Assembly (NCBI GenBank): GCA_002946415.1
Contig: NJPS01000014.1
Span: forward strand, 1 to 64,000
Length of the DNA: 64,000 bases
Reading direction: 5' to 3'
Source: Rutstroemia sp. NJR-2017a BVV2
Taxonomy: Eukaryota; Ascomycota; Leotiomycetes; Helotiales; Rutstroemiaceae
The position numbers and the translations under genes were made by a program. Shown piece by piece: positions 47,692-58,552 of this stretch (the stretch's first letter is position 1; the number at the start of each line of letters is the position of its first letter). Below the pieces are notes generated by a model. That model saw only the letters and a program-made list of their open reading frames with translations. It had not been told where the DNA came from and searched no databases.

Positions 47692-48281
47692 TGGTTGAGT
47701 CTGCTGTTAACCAAGGCTCAATGGGTCCTCCTGGCCATCCTCGCTCCCGAAATTGTGGTATATAGCGCGGCGAGCCAGTTTCTTGAGGCCTTCACGTTCA
47801 GGAAACGGATTCGAGAGCTCCAGGCACAAAGTGATACGGTTGATAAAGATGTGTGCTACTAGTAGCGGGAATTTGTTGTCGCGGACTTGATGCTAACGCT
47901 GCTACAGTTCAAATTTATCTTGAAATACGCCTTCTTCGTGGCCATGGGCGGAGTTCACATTGAACAGTCAAGGATTGCCCGGTTTCTGTCATGACCCGAC
48001 GTCGATAAATATTCAGAATGGGGTCAAATGAGTCACACTGACAGAGAAGCGCTGTTATTTGCGCAAGAGTCCAGCATTTCGTTTCCCCTCAAGCCGCAAG
48101 GGGTTCTCGATTTGTGCAAATACGACTGTTGGGTTTATATCCCCAAGACGAAGATAGATGCCAGGAGTAAAGCCGACCAGATCCAAAAAGCTCTAGTGTT
48201 GCTCCAAGTGTCCTGGTTGGTGCTCCAGTGTATCGCCAGATGGGCTTACGGACTTCCACTGACGTTGCTAGAGGTTCATAC
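47692..48281 (+). pseudogene. Middle part of the interrupted membrane-protein gene
   Basis: The frame continues from the 5' part at 9257 with WLSLLLTKAQWVLLAILAPE. It then has KYAFFVAMGGVHIEQSRIA, SSISFPLKPQGVLDLCKYD, and SKADQIQKALVLLQVSWLV and LQCIARWAYGLPLTLLEVHT, all conserved blocks of the same fungal polytopic family. Stops at 47860-47865 (TAG TAG) and 47992-47994 (TGA) break it; all could arise by C-to-T change, but the surrounding bases are otherwise hardly mutated. It ends at EVHT (48282), where a 315-bp insertion follows. The 48028-48336 stretch that looks open is only the part after the last stop. Confidence 0.8.
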
Positions 48282-48596
48282 TCTAATACAGGCACGTACA
48301 GAGGCACAGCGGGTAAATATAGGCTTAAGGGACTGAATAATGAGGTACTGGATGCTTAACTTGATTGAACTGATGGGCTATCTACAGTGGGAAGGACTAG
48401 CTATATTTATAGGCCTTTCAGGCCTATTGCCTTAGGCTTCTCAAGCCTATTTGCCACAGGCATCGTAAGCCTGAAGTCATAGGCTTCGTAAGCCTAATCG
48501 ATCACTACGACGTTAAGTTTAAGGTGGTGGGTATAGGCCCACCTACCCCACCACCTACCCCACCACCTACCCCACTACAGCGGTTCCAACACATAC
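48282..48596. mobile_element. 315-bp insertion with AGGCTT/AAGCCT palindromes
   Basis: The conserved membrane-protein sequence stops at EVHT and resumes with HTMAHVVCAVILYFFRFE at 48592. Both edges carry CATAC (48277-48281 and 48592-48596), a plausible 5-bp duplication. The insert holds repeated AGGCCT / AGGCTT / AAGCCT words (48410-48500) and a tandem repeat. Its ends are not inverted repeats, so the class is unknown; a solo LTR is possible. Confidence 0.6.
48537..48575. repeat. Three tandem copies of CCACCTACCCCA
   Basis: The 12-bp unit CCACCTACCCCA is repeated three times, the last copy with one change. It lies near the right end of the 315-bp insertion. Confidence 0.85.
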
Positions 48597-49046
48597 CATG
48601 GCCCATGTTGTCTGTGCGGTGATTCTGTATTTCTTCCGGTTCGAGGTATGTATCTGCACGGAAACTTTTACTAGAACGTTGAAACAGCGTAGAAACACAT
48701 CGTTCGTTTCCGTTGTTGACATGATGGTCCGTAGAAACCGCTCGACGTCAGCGACTCTGAGATGATCTACAAACCATCCTGGGACAACGCCCTCGCCCTG
48801 GTTATCCAAAAGACAATATATAACGATGATCTTCGATTGCTCAGAAAATATCATATCCTAGATAATCTGCAAGTGGTCGAACCAACTGAGCACTATGATA
48901 GGGTACTGGCGATATGCCAACAGCTCAACTGTTCTATTTTATGGGGAGGGGCTTCGGTAGATGATCTAAGATGTACACCTGAGAGATTAGGCCGCTATCG
49001 GGCGCTCAGTGCCCTAATTGACTCTCACTGCGACGATTTGTGTTGA
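48597..49046 (+). pseudogene. Third part of the interrupted membrane-protein gene (with an intron)
   Basis: Exon sequence to 48645 ends ILYFFRFE. A typical intron, GTATGT..CGTAG, spans 48646-48734 (89 nt), and the next exon starts KPLDVSDSEMIYKPSWDNAL. FRFE-KPLDV is the expected family continuation, which supports the splice. The exon runs to 49046, with DDLRLLRKYHILDNLQVVEP and YDRVLAICQQLN, then stops (TGA) where foreign sequence begins. No internal stops are seen in this segment. Confidence 0.72.
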
Positions 49047-49373
49047 GTAAGGTAGCAAAATAGGGTTGGTAAGCCTGTAGCATTGGGCTTATAAAGCCTG
49101 TAGGATTTCGGCTTTTAGGTGCATATCGGCCTTCGGCGCTAAAGCAGGGCCTGTAGGCGTTAAGAGTTACCCTAAGTTGCCTACCTATATAAAGAGTCCT
49201 TCCCACTGTAGATAGGCCTGTAGAACAGTTGAATCAAGCACAAGTTACCCTTACTTTTAAATCTATTTGAGAGCCTACAGGCACTACATTATTAGTACCA
49301 TCTCGATCAACCTCCAAGAATTTGAATAGCGATGTCGGTAGCGATGGTGACCTATACTCCTGGGTATTCAATA
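49047..49373. repeat. Repeat with AGGCCTGTAG / CCTACAGG words, possible solo LTR
   Basis: CCTGTAG or its complement occurs at least five times. The part 49076-49288 starts TGTAG and ends CTACA and contains CTATATAAAG near 49185, as an LTR would. No target duplication is seen at those edges, so the limits are uncertain. The last 85 bp (49289-49373) may again be gene sequence, continuing across the mariner insertion. Confidence 0.45.
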
Positions 49374-49375
49374 TA

Positions 49376-50658
49376 CGGAAGGGGGTTTCCATAATTCGTG
49401 CAACAGCAGGGGTTTTTCTGCCACTATTACTAATCTATATATAGTAAAAACTACTTACTGTTTTAATATGGAGTTTGAGCTCCTCTTCTTGCCAAAACCT
49501 TACAAATTCTCTCAGGAATAGAATGAATGAATTTGTTGAAATCCTATACTATAATCTCGTTATTCCAGATATCAATCAAAGCTTCCTTTAGTTCCTATAA
49601 AGTCCAGCCACCATATAGGTTCCTGTTCTTTAATCTCTGCTTGAGAATCCTCCAAACATTCTCAATTGGGTTGAGATCTGGCGAATTCCTAGGCCAGTCA
49701 AGAATAGTATTGATATAGTACTCGATTCTTGTAATATTACAAAGCCCTTTATTCCTTTTAGAGTTCTTCAAACCATAGACTTTACTTCCATCTTCCACAT
49801 AGAAGAAGCCTTGCGAATATCGATCTCTAAATATTCCTGCTAATAACCCCTATAAAATCTGCTATTTATACTTCTTTTATATGAATCCCTTCCCTTGCCC
49901 TTCGGTCGAAACAAAGTATAATTCGCTTTTGAAATTGTAGCCAATTGTAGCCCAGTATATTATAGAATCGTAGTCAAAGTTGAAGGTAAATTGTATACAA
50001 TCTAGATATCTTCTTTCTCCCTACTTTCTCAAGACTCTAATTCTCTGCCGGAGGTTTGTTCTAGCTACTGTTTCGTCTGTATATATTCCTTTTCGCCAAT
50101 ATCTAGCTGGCCGATCCTAGTGCTTAACTGCAAAAGTATAGTATACAAGCTTCTAAGCTATAGAGAGAAAAGGCTTCGAATCGAGTAGATGATAATAGTA
50201 TCCCCATCGCTATCAGGCTTATAATAATATATGATATATAGCCTTAATACCACAAGCCTCTTATACAATCGTTTCGAGAGATAGGATTCGACGATTATAA
50301 TAGTTAGTAATCTATTAAATCATTTGATTAATATACTTATCTGTTACAATATATAGTCGACCTAGCTTCTTTGTAGCAAGGCGTCGTCGAGTTGTATATT
50401 CTGGTTCTGAAGAGCAAAATCGTTTCGTCTATCTCTAAACTATAGTTCTATCGATTCCGAGCTCTTTGGTAGCAGAAAGTACAGTTTGACCATGTTCTAA
50501 TAGATAAAAGAAATATGATTTCTTAGGAGTACGATATTGAGGATATATATATCCTATATTGAGGTATTTATTGTGATAATGATGGAAGATTATAGAATTA
50601 AAACAGCAGCAAAATCCTTCACCGCCTTTGTTGCACGAATTATGGAAACCCCCTTCCG
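49376..50658 (-). mobile_element. Tc1/mariner transposon
   Basis: Perfect 32-bp terminal inverted repeats that include the TA target lie at 49374-49405 and 50629-50660 (TACGGAAGGGGGTTTCCATA onward). The element between the TA dinucleotides is 1283 bp, a normal size. A degenerate transposase occupies the minus strand. RIP-type damage is moderate: more stops than in the genes but far fewer than in the nest. It sits within the interrupted membrane-protein gene. Confidence 0.92.
49500..50570 (-). pseudogene. Tc1/mariner transposase, degenerate
   Basis: A helix-turn-helix start is visible (GQTVLSATKELGIDRTIV). The DDE catalytic domain follows: IYTDETVARTN (first Asp), FFYVEDGSKVYGLKN (second Asp) and WPRNSPDLNPIENVWRILK (third acidic residue, Asp), with 37 residues between the last two. 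Downstream are KQRLKNR and ELKEALIDIWNN. Several TAG/TAA stops, many at former Gln or Trp codons, make it inactive. The best open part is 49798-49595. Confidence 0.85.
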
Positions 50659-50660
50659 TA

Positions 50661-51457
50661 CCTGCATACAACACACACAAGGTAGAGCGGGGCTTTACTC
50701 GAGAGGTCAAACTTCTCAGCTTTTCATTCTCTATCCTTTCTGTCGATCTCCAGGAGCTATTCCAGGCGACACTTCGTACGCCTCGCCTGGTTTGGTTTGG
50801 TCTGGCGATGTGTGGAAATGTGGATCTGAGGGTATTCCGAAGGAAAGCGATTCCGACGGCTACATGCTGCCGACGGGTGCTCCACCGACGTTTCAGTGAC
50901 TAAAAGGCCTATTTTGGATGATTCTTATCTCTCTTTTTGAGGATATAAACCCTGGGATTTCCGCTGTAATTAGTTCTTCAGATAGATCCAAATCAAATAA
51001 ATGCATTTCCAGCTCAGAATCTCACACGATGCCAGTCGTATACGGGGGCATCCACTTGTCTGTGTGGAACTTTGAGTTTCTGACGGCTCTAGAAAAGCTA
51101 CTTTGGAAGATTGCTAGCATTGATGTTGCTGCTACTTTGCCAGTTCTGTTCGGTTTGGGGTTGGGCATGAAAATTTTACTAGATATTGGGAAGATGACAG
51201 TTGAAGTTGTCTTTTCTCGAAGGCAATCAAAGAAGCAGTGGATGGATGTGGATGAGAGGATCTACCCTTACATGGGCTACGTTGCAATTATTTTCTATAT
51301 CCTCGCCAGAGCGTACATCGTCGTGGAATCATTTGTTAGTCTTCGTCGAGGCCCGATAGGGGTATACTGGACGCTGGCTTCAGATGATACCTCATACTTG
51401 AGCTTAACAGATATTCTTCGTATTAATGCACAAAAGACTTCTTTTCGAGACCCATAG
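50661..51457 (+). pseudogene. 3' part of the interrupted membrane-protein gene
   Basis: From about 51032 the sequence gives VVYGGIHLSVWNFEFLTALEK, then LLWKIASIDVAATLPVLFGL and, near the end, YVAIIFYILARAYIVVESFV followed by SLRRGPIGVYW. These are the conserved last membrane spans of the same polytopic family (YGGIHL.AWN..FP, LW.I...D, ARLYLVVESF.SLR..P.GVY). The open frame 50918-51457 has no stop. Upstream, 50661-50917 has frames with frameshifts or stops and weaker similarity. Gene orientation and order agree with the pieces at 8904, 47692 and 48597. Confidence 0.75.
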
Positions 51458-52732
51458 ATTGGATCTCCCAAATAGGTGTCGCAAGTTCAGCAAATTCATG
51501 ACCAAATTCCGCTAAAATTACCTCGACATCCAAGGTGGTTGATTGAAGAAGATCAGCATACTCTTCATCGGACCCAAATGTCGATATGTACCATTCTCTT
51601 TTCCATTGTTTGACTAGGCGCAAAGCTTCATCACTTTGGCTCTGAATATCCCTTACGATCATATAGAAAGATGAGCGATGCTGATGTGCGACATGATGCT
51701 TGAACAAACTGACTTTTGCAAACTTCCAGAAACTATAAAACAAGCTGACACTATTAAAACTTTCGGCATGTTGCATGAGCACAATCATACGGCCATTTAC
51801 TTTAACTCGTTCGAGTGCGAGCGCCAACTGAGCAGTCCTTAGGCGGTGTGCCTCTCGCCGTTCGCGGTATAATGCTCTTTGATGAGTTCGCATTACACCC
51901 CCTTCACACGTTACAAGATCGAAGACCTGTCGTGGACGAATGAGTCGTGGGAGGAATTTGCTGGCATCGGGATGGTCGGCTGGGATATCTGACAGAGAGA
52001 ACCCTAAATCTGTGGCCATCATGGTCACATCTGCGAAGTCAAGCTCTAGTCGATGCCGGAGATCACGCCGGATAAGCACATCGATTCCACCATCAGTAGG
52101 AGGCAGGGTGATGCCGCGTACTCGAACGCCTGAATGAACTCCAAGTGCTGTTTCAATCTTCCCCCCAGGAGCAAAGCCCAGGCCTAAGATTGATGGGCGC
52201 GTAGCCTCGAAATTGAAAACGTTTGTGACCTCGTGCATCTTGTGGGCGACATTGCGCATCATGCTCATGAAAACCTTAGTTGTCCTCTCGTCGGCGTTAT
52301 CTGCAATATGACGCTGCCTTTTATAATAGTCATCCCCTTCAGAGTTACTCCATCCCTGTACAGATAATAGTCAGTTAAATGAGGCAAGAGATGTGTAATA
52401 AGCACCCGCAAAAAAGCAACTACGGAAAATACCTTTGATCTGAGTTCCAGTAGTGTCCTGAATTGTGGCACGTTGTCAAGGAGATACTTTTTGATCATAA
52501 TCTGTTCTCGAGAGAATATTTCATCGCAGTCGTCGTACCTTCCAGAGCTCCTTAATAACAGGCTGCGATCCGAGCGAGAAAGTTCAATTCCTCCCAAAGA
52601 CACTAATTCCTCTTCTTTGTCATCACCATTCTCAATGACTACTTTGTTGCCGCGATCGGTGGTATCTGTGATATTGTCAGGGCAGTCTACATTAGTTCCG
52701 TGCCTTGGATCCATGGATGATTCGTCGGCCAC
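51423..52732 (-). CDS. FtsJ-like (RrmJ-type) SAM-dependent methyltransferase
   Basis: Two exons, 52732-52433 and 52355-51423, with a 77-nt intron (GTATTT..TACAG), give 410 aa. The first exon is acidic and probably disordered, then helical (IMIKKYLLDNVPQFRTLLEL). After GWSNSEGDDYYKRQR the methyltransferase fold starts with ILGLGFAPGGKIE (about residues 157-169), the SAM-binding motif I of the FtsJ family. DLVTCEGGV (about 246) is motif IV. VNGRMIVLMQHAES follows as the next strand. The usual FtsJ catalytic Lys-Asp-Lys-Glu set cannot be confirmed by eye. It probably methylates RNA or a small molecule; such proteins are common but uncharacterised in ascomycetes. Its 3' end overlaps the convergent pseudogene by 35 bp. 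No damage is seen. Confidence 0.85.
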
Positions 52733-53288
52733 ACTGGTAAATATCTCTTGTAGTTCGAGAGCTCCTTTTCTAACAATATTGGTAACTGAAAGATTGTGTC
52801 GACTTGTTTATTCTGGGATTTCGGAAAACTGGCATTCAAGTATATTAGACAACAGTTGGAGAGTTTAACACAATTTATCGACCCCGCAGTACGGACAGCT
52901 TAAGATAGGATAGTGCAAGAGAGAAGAGCGAATGAAATAAAATTGCTTGGAGAGACTTGGAAACAAATAAACAAGGGCCACCTCCTAGTAACGGTACCAG
53001 CAGCCTTCGATGCTTTTTGAATGTGTACTCTGTTCTGTAGGAATTTTGATTATTGGTATTCGGCTGCAAATGCTCGGAGCAGAGGTTTAGGAGTATAGTA
53101 AAAGATTTGACTCCGGTCAATTTTTGATTTTTCGAGTATAGGTATATCTAAATGCCATGGGCTTGCCGCTTCTATTGAATTCTCTATTTTAGCTATTATA
53201 GAATATATATAATGCTTCTTGTAAATAGAGGTTAGCTGCAAGCTATACTTCTTTGATTGTTTATATATTATAAGAAATTACCTTTCAA
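52733..53288. other. Intergenic region upstream of the methyltransferase gene
   Basis: It holds the methyltransferase promoter and otherwise only short chance frames. The region becomes AT-rich from about 53090. No RNA gene or repeat is recognised. Confidence 0.5.
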
Positions 53289-53590
53289 TAGGCTGCGGAA
53301 TAGATACCCATTTAGGTACCCACGGGTAGTCCGGGTGGGTGGAAGATGGAAGGAACCCACCTATAGATACCAACCACGTTGCCAAGTATCTATTCAGGGT
53401 CTTCACTATTTTCTTAGAGGTCTGAGCCACTGCTAGTATGGAAGTATAGACTAAGAGAGGAATAGTACACCCTATTTGGATGGATAGATACCTATTTGAG
53501 TTTTGGGTGGGTTTCTAGGTCGTTCAACCCACCAATGGGGTTACTCCCCCAGCGGATATCTACCCACCTGTTGGTTTAGTTTGTAGCCTA
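53289..53590. mobile_element. 302-bp hAT-type MITE
   Basis: The left end reads TAGGCTGCGGAATAGATACCC. The right end, TGTAGCCTA (53582-53590), is the CGCAGCCTA complement with two C-to-T changes. Flanking octamers are CCTTTCAA (53281-53288) and CCTCCCAA (53591-53598), equal except for two C/T transitions. Subterminal GGGTGGG / GGTACCC words match those at 1-199. No coding capacity. Confidence 0.75.
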
Positions 53591-55172
53591 CCTCCCAACA
53601 TATAAGCAAATCAATATCATGATATCCATTTTGCTGCATATACTGTATGTATAGCTGTTGGTTATTATGCGCATCTTCAATATTTTGTGCATAATCAAAC
53701 TTGACGGAATACATTCCTAGTACACCAACAGTCCACCAACGACCAGTTGTCGAAGTCACAAGGACTAAGATTACGTGTCATAGCACAAAGATTGGTACTA
53801 GTACCAACAGTACCAACAGTACCAACAGTGTGTCTCCAACATATTAACATGTAAAGAATTCCATTGGTGAAGATTACCAAATGTACAGCACGAACAACAA
53901 GCCCCACTGCACAAGACGGGGATATATATGTATATATGTGGAAAGGTTTAAGCCGATCCTAGCTTGCTGGAAGGAATATTTTCAATACAAAGCCTCTGAG
54001 CTTCCTATTTTGTAAGAGGATTGATTGGGAATCATACCCAACATTTTCGAGGTGTTGCGACTTTACCATGTTAGTTTATATGCCGGATAATGATAGGTCG
54101 AAGAAGCAGACACGGGCACTTCTGGTGTGCAAACATGGCGATATCGCAATTAACGATGGGATGGTTCGCCCGTACTGTATAGGATTCACATCCATGGAGC
54201 ATACGTATCTGTACGAATCCTTTGTAGCGCCAGTCAGGGACGTGGGGCGTAAGACAGTTGATTTGAGAGTGTGGGGAACAATGTAGACTCCCCTGATATG
54301 TAAGGTTGCTATTCGAGCACAAAATGTAGTAAGGGAGGTTACCACCTACTTAGATTGAGATCCTGGAGAAGTCTCCGCACAATCCACATACGTACACCCA
54401 ACTGCAAAGTTGATAGCTACAGAATCTTAGATAGTCACAGAGTTATTTTACTTGGTGTAGAAAAAGAGATTATTCCTCTAACCACTATATATACGATTTT
54501 TGATGATCTGTGTATTAAAAGGAATCATGGCGTAGTTGGGATGGACTAGAACACCGCAGCCTAGCAGAAGGAGGTATAAAATAACATACTCAAATTTAAT
54601 ATCTTTTAATTAATATAGGCATTTTTTCTAAAAAGATAATTAAAAAAAGAAAAGGTATAGGCAACAGTACAGTATTTTGGATGTATGTGTATGTACTAAT
54701 TCCGGCCGCTTATTTCTCCTCCGGAGAGCAGGACAAGACTCAAATGCCATTAACCCAAACAGGGAATAACAATTGCGCTTTCTAGTATAATGCCTAGCAT
54801 AATGCGGGGAAGGGTGGGATTTGGAGATTACGCAGTACGCAAACATAGAAACTACCTAAGTAGTATGTTACATCGCGGCTTTTGTCAATCACCTAAATAG
54901 GCAATGTTGATATCTACTTCTAGCACTATGCGAACATCGAAAAGTCAGAATCTCAAGCATGATTGTAAATCATGATAGGTGCCTAGCGTAGAAGACTACA
55001 ACTTCGGAGAATATACGTCACTTAGTGTCTAGAGGCTCCTGCTCGAATATAAGTATGGAAAGGCTTCCATATGGCCAAAGAATTCTTTTCCTTTTTCACT
55101 ACATCTGTTCATAACAAAATCTTGCTCCTCCTACCTCCAATAATCTAGACAACTTCCTCTGAACCATCCAAT
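53591..55172. other. Long intergenic region without a recognisable gene
   Basis: Composition is intermediate. The frame 54068-54286 (72 codons) has ordinary composition but no motif, and overlapping frames on the other strand are equally long, so I do not call it. A 9-bp tandem repeat lies at 53802-53828. An AT-rich patch at 54590-54660 could mark decayed repeat sequence. Confidence 0.5.
53802..53828. repeat. Three copies of TACCAACAG
   Basis: Perfect 9-bp unit repeated three times head to tail, preceded by the similar TACTAG. Confidence 0.9.
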
Positions 55173-55765
55173 ATGGCTGCCAACATTCCGCTCCCTACAG
55201 AAGGCGTCTCTGGCGGCCGAGACAGCAAAACCGCAACCGCAACCTGCTACTGCGGTACCGTGCAAATCCTCTTCGTAAGTGTCTCTCACCATATCTTCCT
55301 CATTCCAATCCACTTCATACTAACAACTCCTCCTCTCCCCAGCCAACCGAAGGACCCGGTTTCGTCGACTCCTTCGTCTGCAACTGCTCCGACTGCCACA
55401 AAATCACGGCCTCCATGTTCGCCTCCAACTTCATCGTCAAAGACTCCGAAACCGTACACGTCCGCGGACAAGATAAGCTCTCGAAATTCAAGCAGAGCAA
55501 AACCATTGCCAGTGGTAATTCCATGGAGAACAACTTCTGCTCGGTATGCGGGACGTTGATGTATAGAGTCTCGTCAGGCTATCCCGGTATGTTGATCACG
55601 AGGATTGGGACCGTGGATGATTTTGATTTGATGGAGTCGAAGTTGAAGCCGAGGTTGGAACAGTTCACGAAGAGTCGGGTGAGTTGGTTTAAGGGCGCGG
55701 AAGGGGTAGCGCAGTTTGACGATGCGGGCCCGTTGGGTCAACCACTTCCAAAGAATAAAATGTAA
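55173..55765 (+). CDS. GFA / CENP-V domain protein (Mss4-like zinc fold)
   Basis: Two exons, 55173-55274 and 55343-55765, with a 68-nt intron (GTAAGT..CCCAG), give 174 aa, the normal size for single-domain GFA proteins. The zinc-binding cysteines are all present: CYC (25, 27), CNCSDCHK (47, 49, 52) and CSVCG (100, 103). MENNFCSVCGTLMYR is the characteristic second-site motif. Family members are named after a glutathione-dependent formaldehyde-activating enzyme, but most fungal ones have unknown substrates. The protein is likely cytosolic; no signal or membrane segment is seen. The gene is intact and sits between the MITE and the Copia-type gag, whose leader starts within a few bases of its stop. 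The 3' untranslated region may therefore lie in transposon sequence. Confidence 0.9.
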
Positions 55766-55766
55766 C

Positions 55767-56087
55767 GTTGGGAATGAGATCCACTTTACTACGGAAGAGA
55801 CTACAAGAGTTGTTTAATCGTACGGGATATGGCCGTTGAACCGAAACGAGGCCATTCAGAGATTTAGCTAGCTTAATTGTAGTACGGGAGAGTAGGCCTA
55901 TATAGGTCTGCTCTTTACCCATAGTTTAGAAGAATCAGACTTACCTTAACCACGTATAGAATCACCTTATTTGAGTGATTCATTGTGCTACAGTTGAGAA
56001 GTCAACCCACACTGATCAGTCTGTACACTCAGATCAGAACTTACAGAACGACATTACTTCTTACCTATTTAACCCCTCATCGCAACA
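55767..56087 (+). repeat. Left LTR / leader of a Copia-type element
   Basis: The sequence from GTTGGGAATGAG (55768) to about 56050 is related to the fragment at 7749-7966. It holds a TATA-like GCCTATATAG (55892-55901) about 190 bp upstream of the gag start. It begins two bases after the GFA stop codon. The exact LTR end and primer-binding site cannot be fixed because the right LTR is not recognised in the RIP-mutated part. Confidence 0.6.
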
Positions 56088-58552
56088 ATGCCTCCTCTAG
56101 ATGGGGCACCAGGGCGTGCTCTAGCTCCAGGAGTAGACCCTTCCACTCCACCTACACCGACACCTGCTCAGAGACAAGCGGCCGCTGCCGCCGTTCGGGG
56201 ACAATCAACTACGGCTCCAACTACTGCTTCGACTTCTACTTCAACCAACTATGAACCTACATACGACCGAAATCGATACAGAGTATACGGAACACCTAGT
56301 GTCTATAAGAGAGGAAAAGATCAAGAACAAGAACTCGAGGAAGAGCATATCATATTAAAAAGATATGAAGATTACATCAACGGTAAAGAGACAAGTACGA
56401 AAGGATCGGTGTATGCGACCATGATCTCTGGATGTTGTTCCGAGCGGACTTCAAGCATTTCAAAAAGGTCGAATTCGACTTCGACATGGTTGCCGCATTG
56501 AAGCTCAGATCTGTTCTAAGATCCCAAGGAATGTTCGTAGATGCGAGTACGGACTCTGATGAAGACGACGTCGCAGGAGCACTTATGGCAGCAGTAAGAG
56601 CGTACCGCCCATGGACCGAAGAAGAGGCAAGAACTGCATTTAATGAGAACGGCTTCCACTTCCGATCAAAGAAGGTCATGAGTTTGTTTAGGAAGGACCT
56701 CGACAAAATCGCCAAAGACTTCAAGGAGAAGGCTGATTTCGACACTTCCTTCATTGAAACTGACTACGATTCTCCCAGCTCTGATACTACTGTGATCAAA
56801 AGGACTGCACCACGACCACGTCCTCCTATTCCATTTAAACCCACAGGACTGCAGCATAACTCAACGAATGCCGATCAAGATGCGTACTATAGCTCATCTG
56901 ATGCCAGATCCGACAACAAAGGGAAGAGCACTATGCAGCAAAGAATCGAAGAAAGCTGGCCTAAAGATCTACGCAAGCAGCACGACGTAACTACACGTAC
57001 CCGGATGCCTCCTAAGCAGCCCGATCTTCCACCTCCGTAACATGATAATCAGGATGCACGACATAATTAGCAAGGAATAGATCGTCAGAATGCATCTATG
57101 GACAGCACAGACAGGCCCACGGGAAAAACGGAACATGCCGACGCCCAGGAACCACTACAAAGTGGGGTTTATTTTTCCCGACAACCTCCAGATTCGCGAC
57201 AAAATGTCCACGAAAACGCCCAAGATCTGCCCCAAAACAAAGCACGATCAAACCCGTTTCGCAGTATCTATCGCGAAAATGACGATAATTATGGATTTAA
57301 CGGATTTCTATCGGGAGGTCAGAAAGCATCAACAGCACCGAATCAAGCGGAGATTGACAAAGCTAGGAACACTATGGCTAGGAACTATGAAACAGATATG
57401 AAATATTCTGGGAGAAAGGACTGTTTCGACCAGCGACTTGAGATCTTTCGTGACCAATGCGACTGCGCAGGAGTACCAGTAGAAGGCTACAGAAAAGCAT
57501 TCACGATCATGCTGACTGGGGAAGCTCTGGACTACTACTACAGCAACAGCTTGAGACAAATCACATCCTTTACGGACGTTTGCGCAAAGATCCAGAACAA
57601 CTTTGAAGGAGATGAATACAAGAGAGAGATGCTCAACCTATGGAACACAATCTCACTCCAGAGTAGGATCAAAAGCGACCCTTCGAAGACTACAATCGAG
57701 CACTTCGAAGCAATGTACAAACAACTGAGAGATATCCAGATGCGTTTGCCAGAACATATAAAAGGCAAGGACGAAGTGACGAGAGATGCACTACTGCACA
57801 ACAAGATTCTCACTGCGAGCAGAGATGTTACGGCATGCAAGTTTGCCTGCTTTAACCCGGCCCCAACTGCTAAAGGACTCGTGAGCAGCTTGCGGAGCTC
57901 AATTTTCATGAACGACGATGAAAGCAGAAGCACTGTTTCTGCGCAGCAGAGCAACCTCGTTGACGACATGCACTTTACGGAACGACGTCTTCACAGCAAC
58001 CGCAACTACACGGGCAATCGTCACCAGAACAGCCCTAAAACTCGGGATAAACGTCGAGATCATTCCAAGATATGCTTCGTCTGCAAGAAGGAAGGATGTT
58101 GGTCAACTAGCCACTCCGATGCAGAGCGCCAAGCTGCAGTGGACGAATATAAGAAGCAGTTTAAGGAGAAATCCAAGAATGATCGCAGGCAATATCGGCA
58201 GTATATGACAGAACTCGAAGGAGAAACACCTGATTCTTGTAGCGAAAGTGACAGCAACGACGAGAACGAAGTCTATTTAACTGCAGAAAGGGAAGCAACA
58301 TCGGGAGATGACTCAATTGATCAACACTTTTCCGAGATTTTTATAACGAGCCTAGGTGCTATGGACGGAAAAGTGGCTATCGAAGCATTTCTTACACGTT
58401 CGCTTATACATGCAATTACGGGCAAAACATTCGAAAAATGCGACTCCGATGTAATTGAGAATAGCAGAAGTTCCCGGTATGATGACAAAAGGTTTGAAGG
58501 TATCATAATCGATACAGGAGCCGCGGATAAATCAACTGTTGGGTATGGATAA
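56088..58552 (+). pseudogene. Copia-type gag-protease, nearly unmutated but broken
   Basis: Three frames form one polyprotein. The first (56088-56501) starts with a Pro/Ala/Thr-rich N-terminus. Around 56415 a one-base shift moves the reading into the second (56432-57040), beginning DHDLWMLFRADFKHF. Two stops (TAA 57038-57040 and TAG 57065-57067, both explicable from CAA and CAG) separate it from the third, 57098-58552. That frame has a gag-like helical core (RLEIFRDQCDCAGV, LTGEALDYYYSNSLR), a basic stretch with ICFVCKKEGCWSTSHS (a CxxC..CH-type zinc knuckle), and the aspartic protease motif FEGIIIDTGAADKS. At 58552 the frame stops at a TAA for CAA, and from there heavy RIP begins. The clean part shows the un-RIPed family sequence. 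Confidence 0.8.

Noticed and set aside
48028..48336. 102-codon frame taken as a complete small gene
   Set aside because: Its protein matches the middle of a much larger membrane protein and only starts after an in-frame TGA; it is a pseudogene segment that reads into an insertion.
53802..53828. Short tandem repeat considered as a CRISPR-like array
   Set aside because: Units are contiguous without spacers and the genome is eukaryotic.
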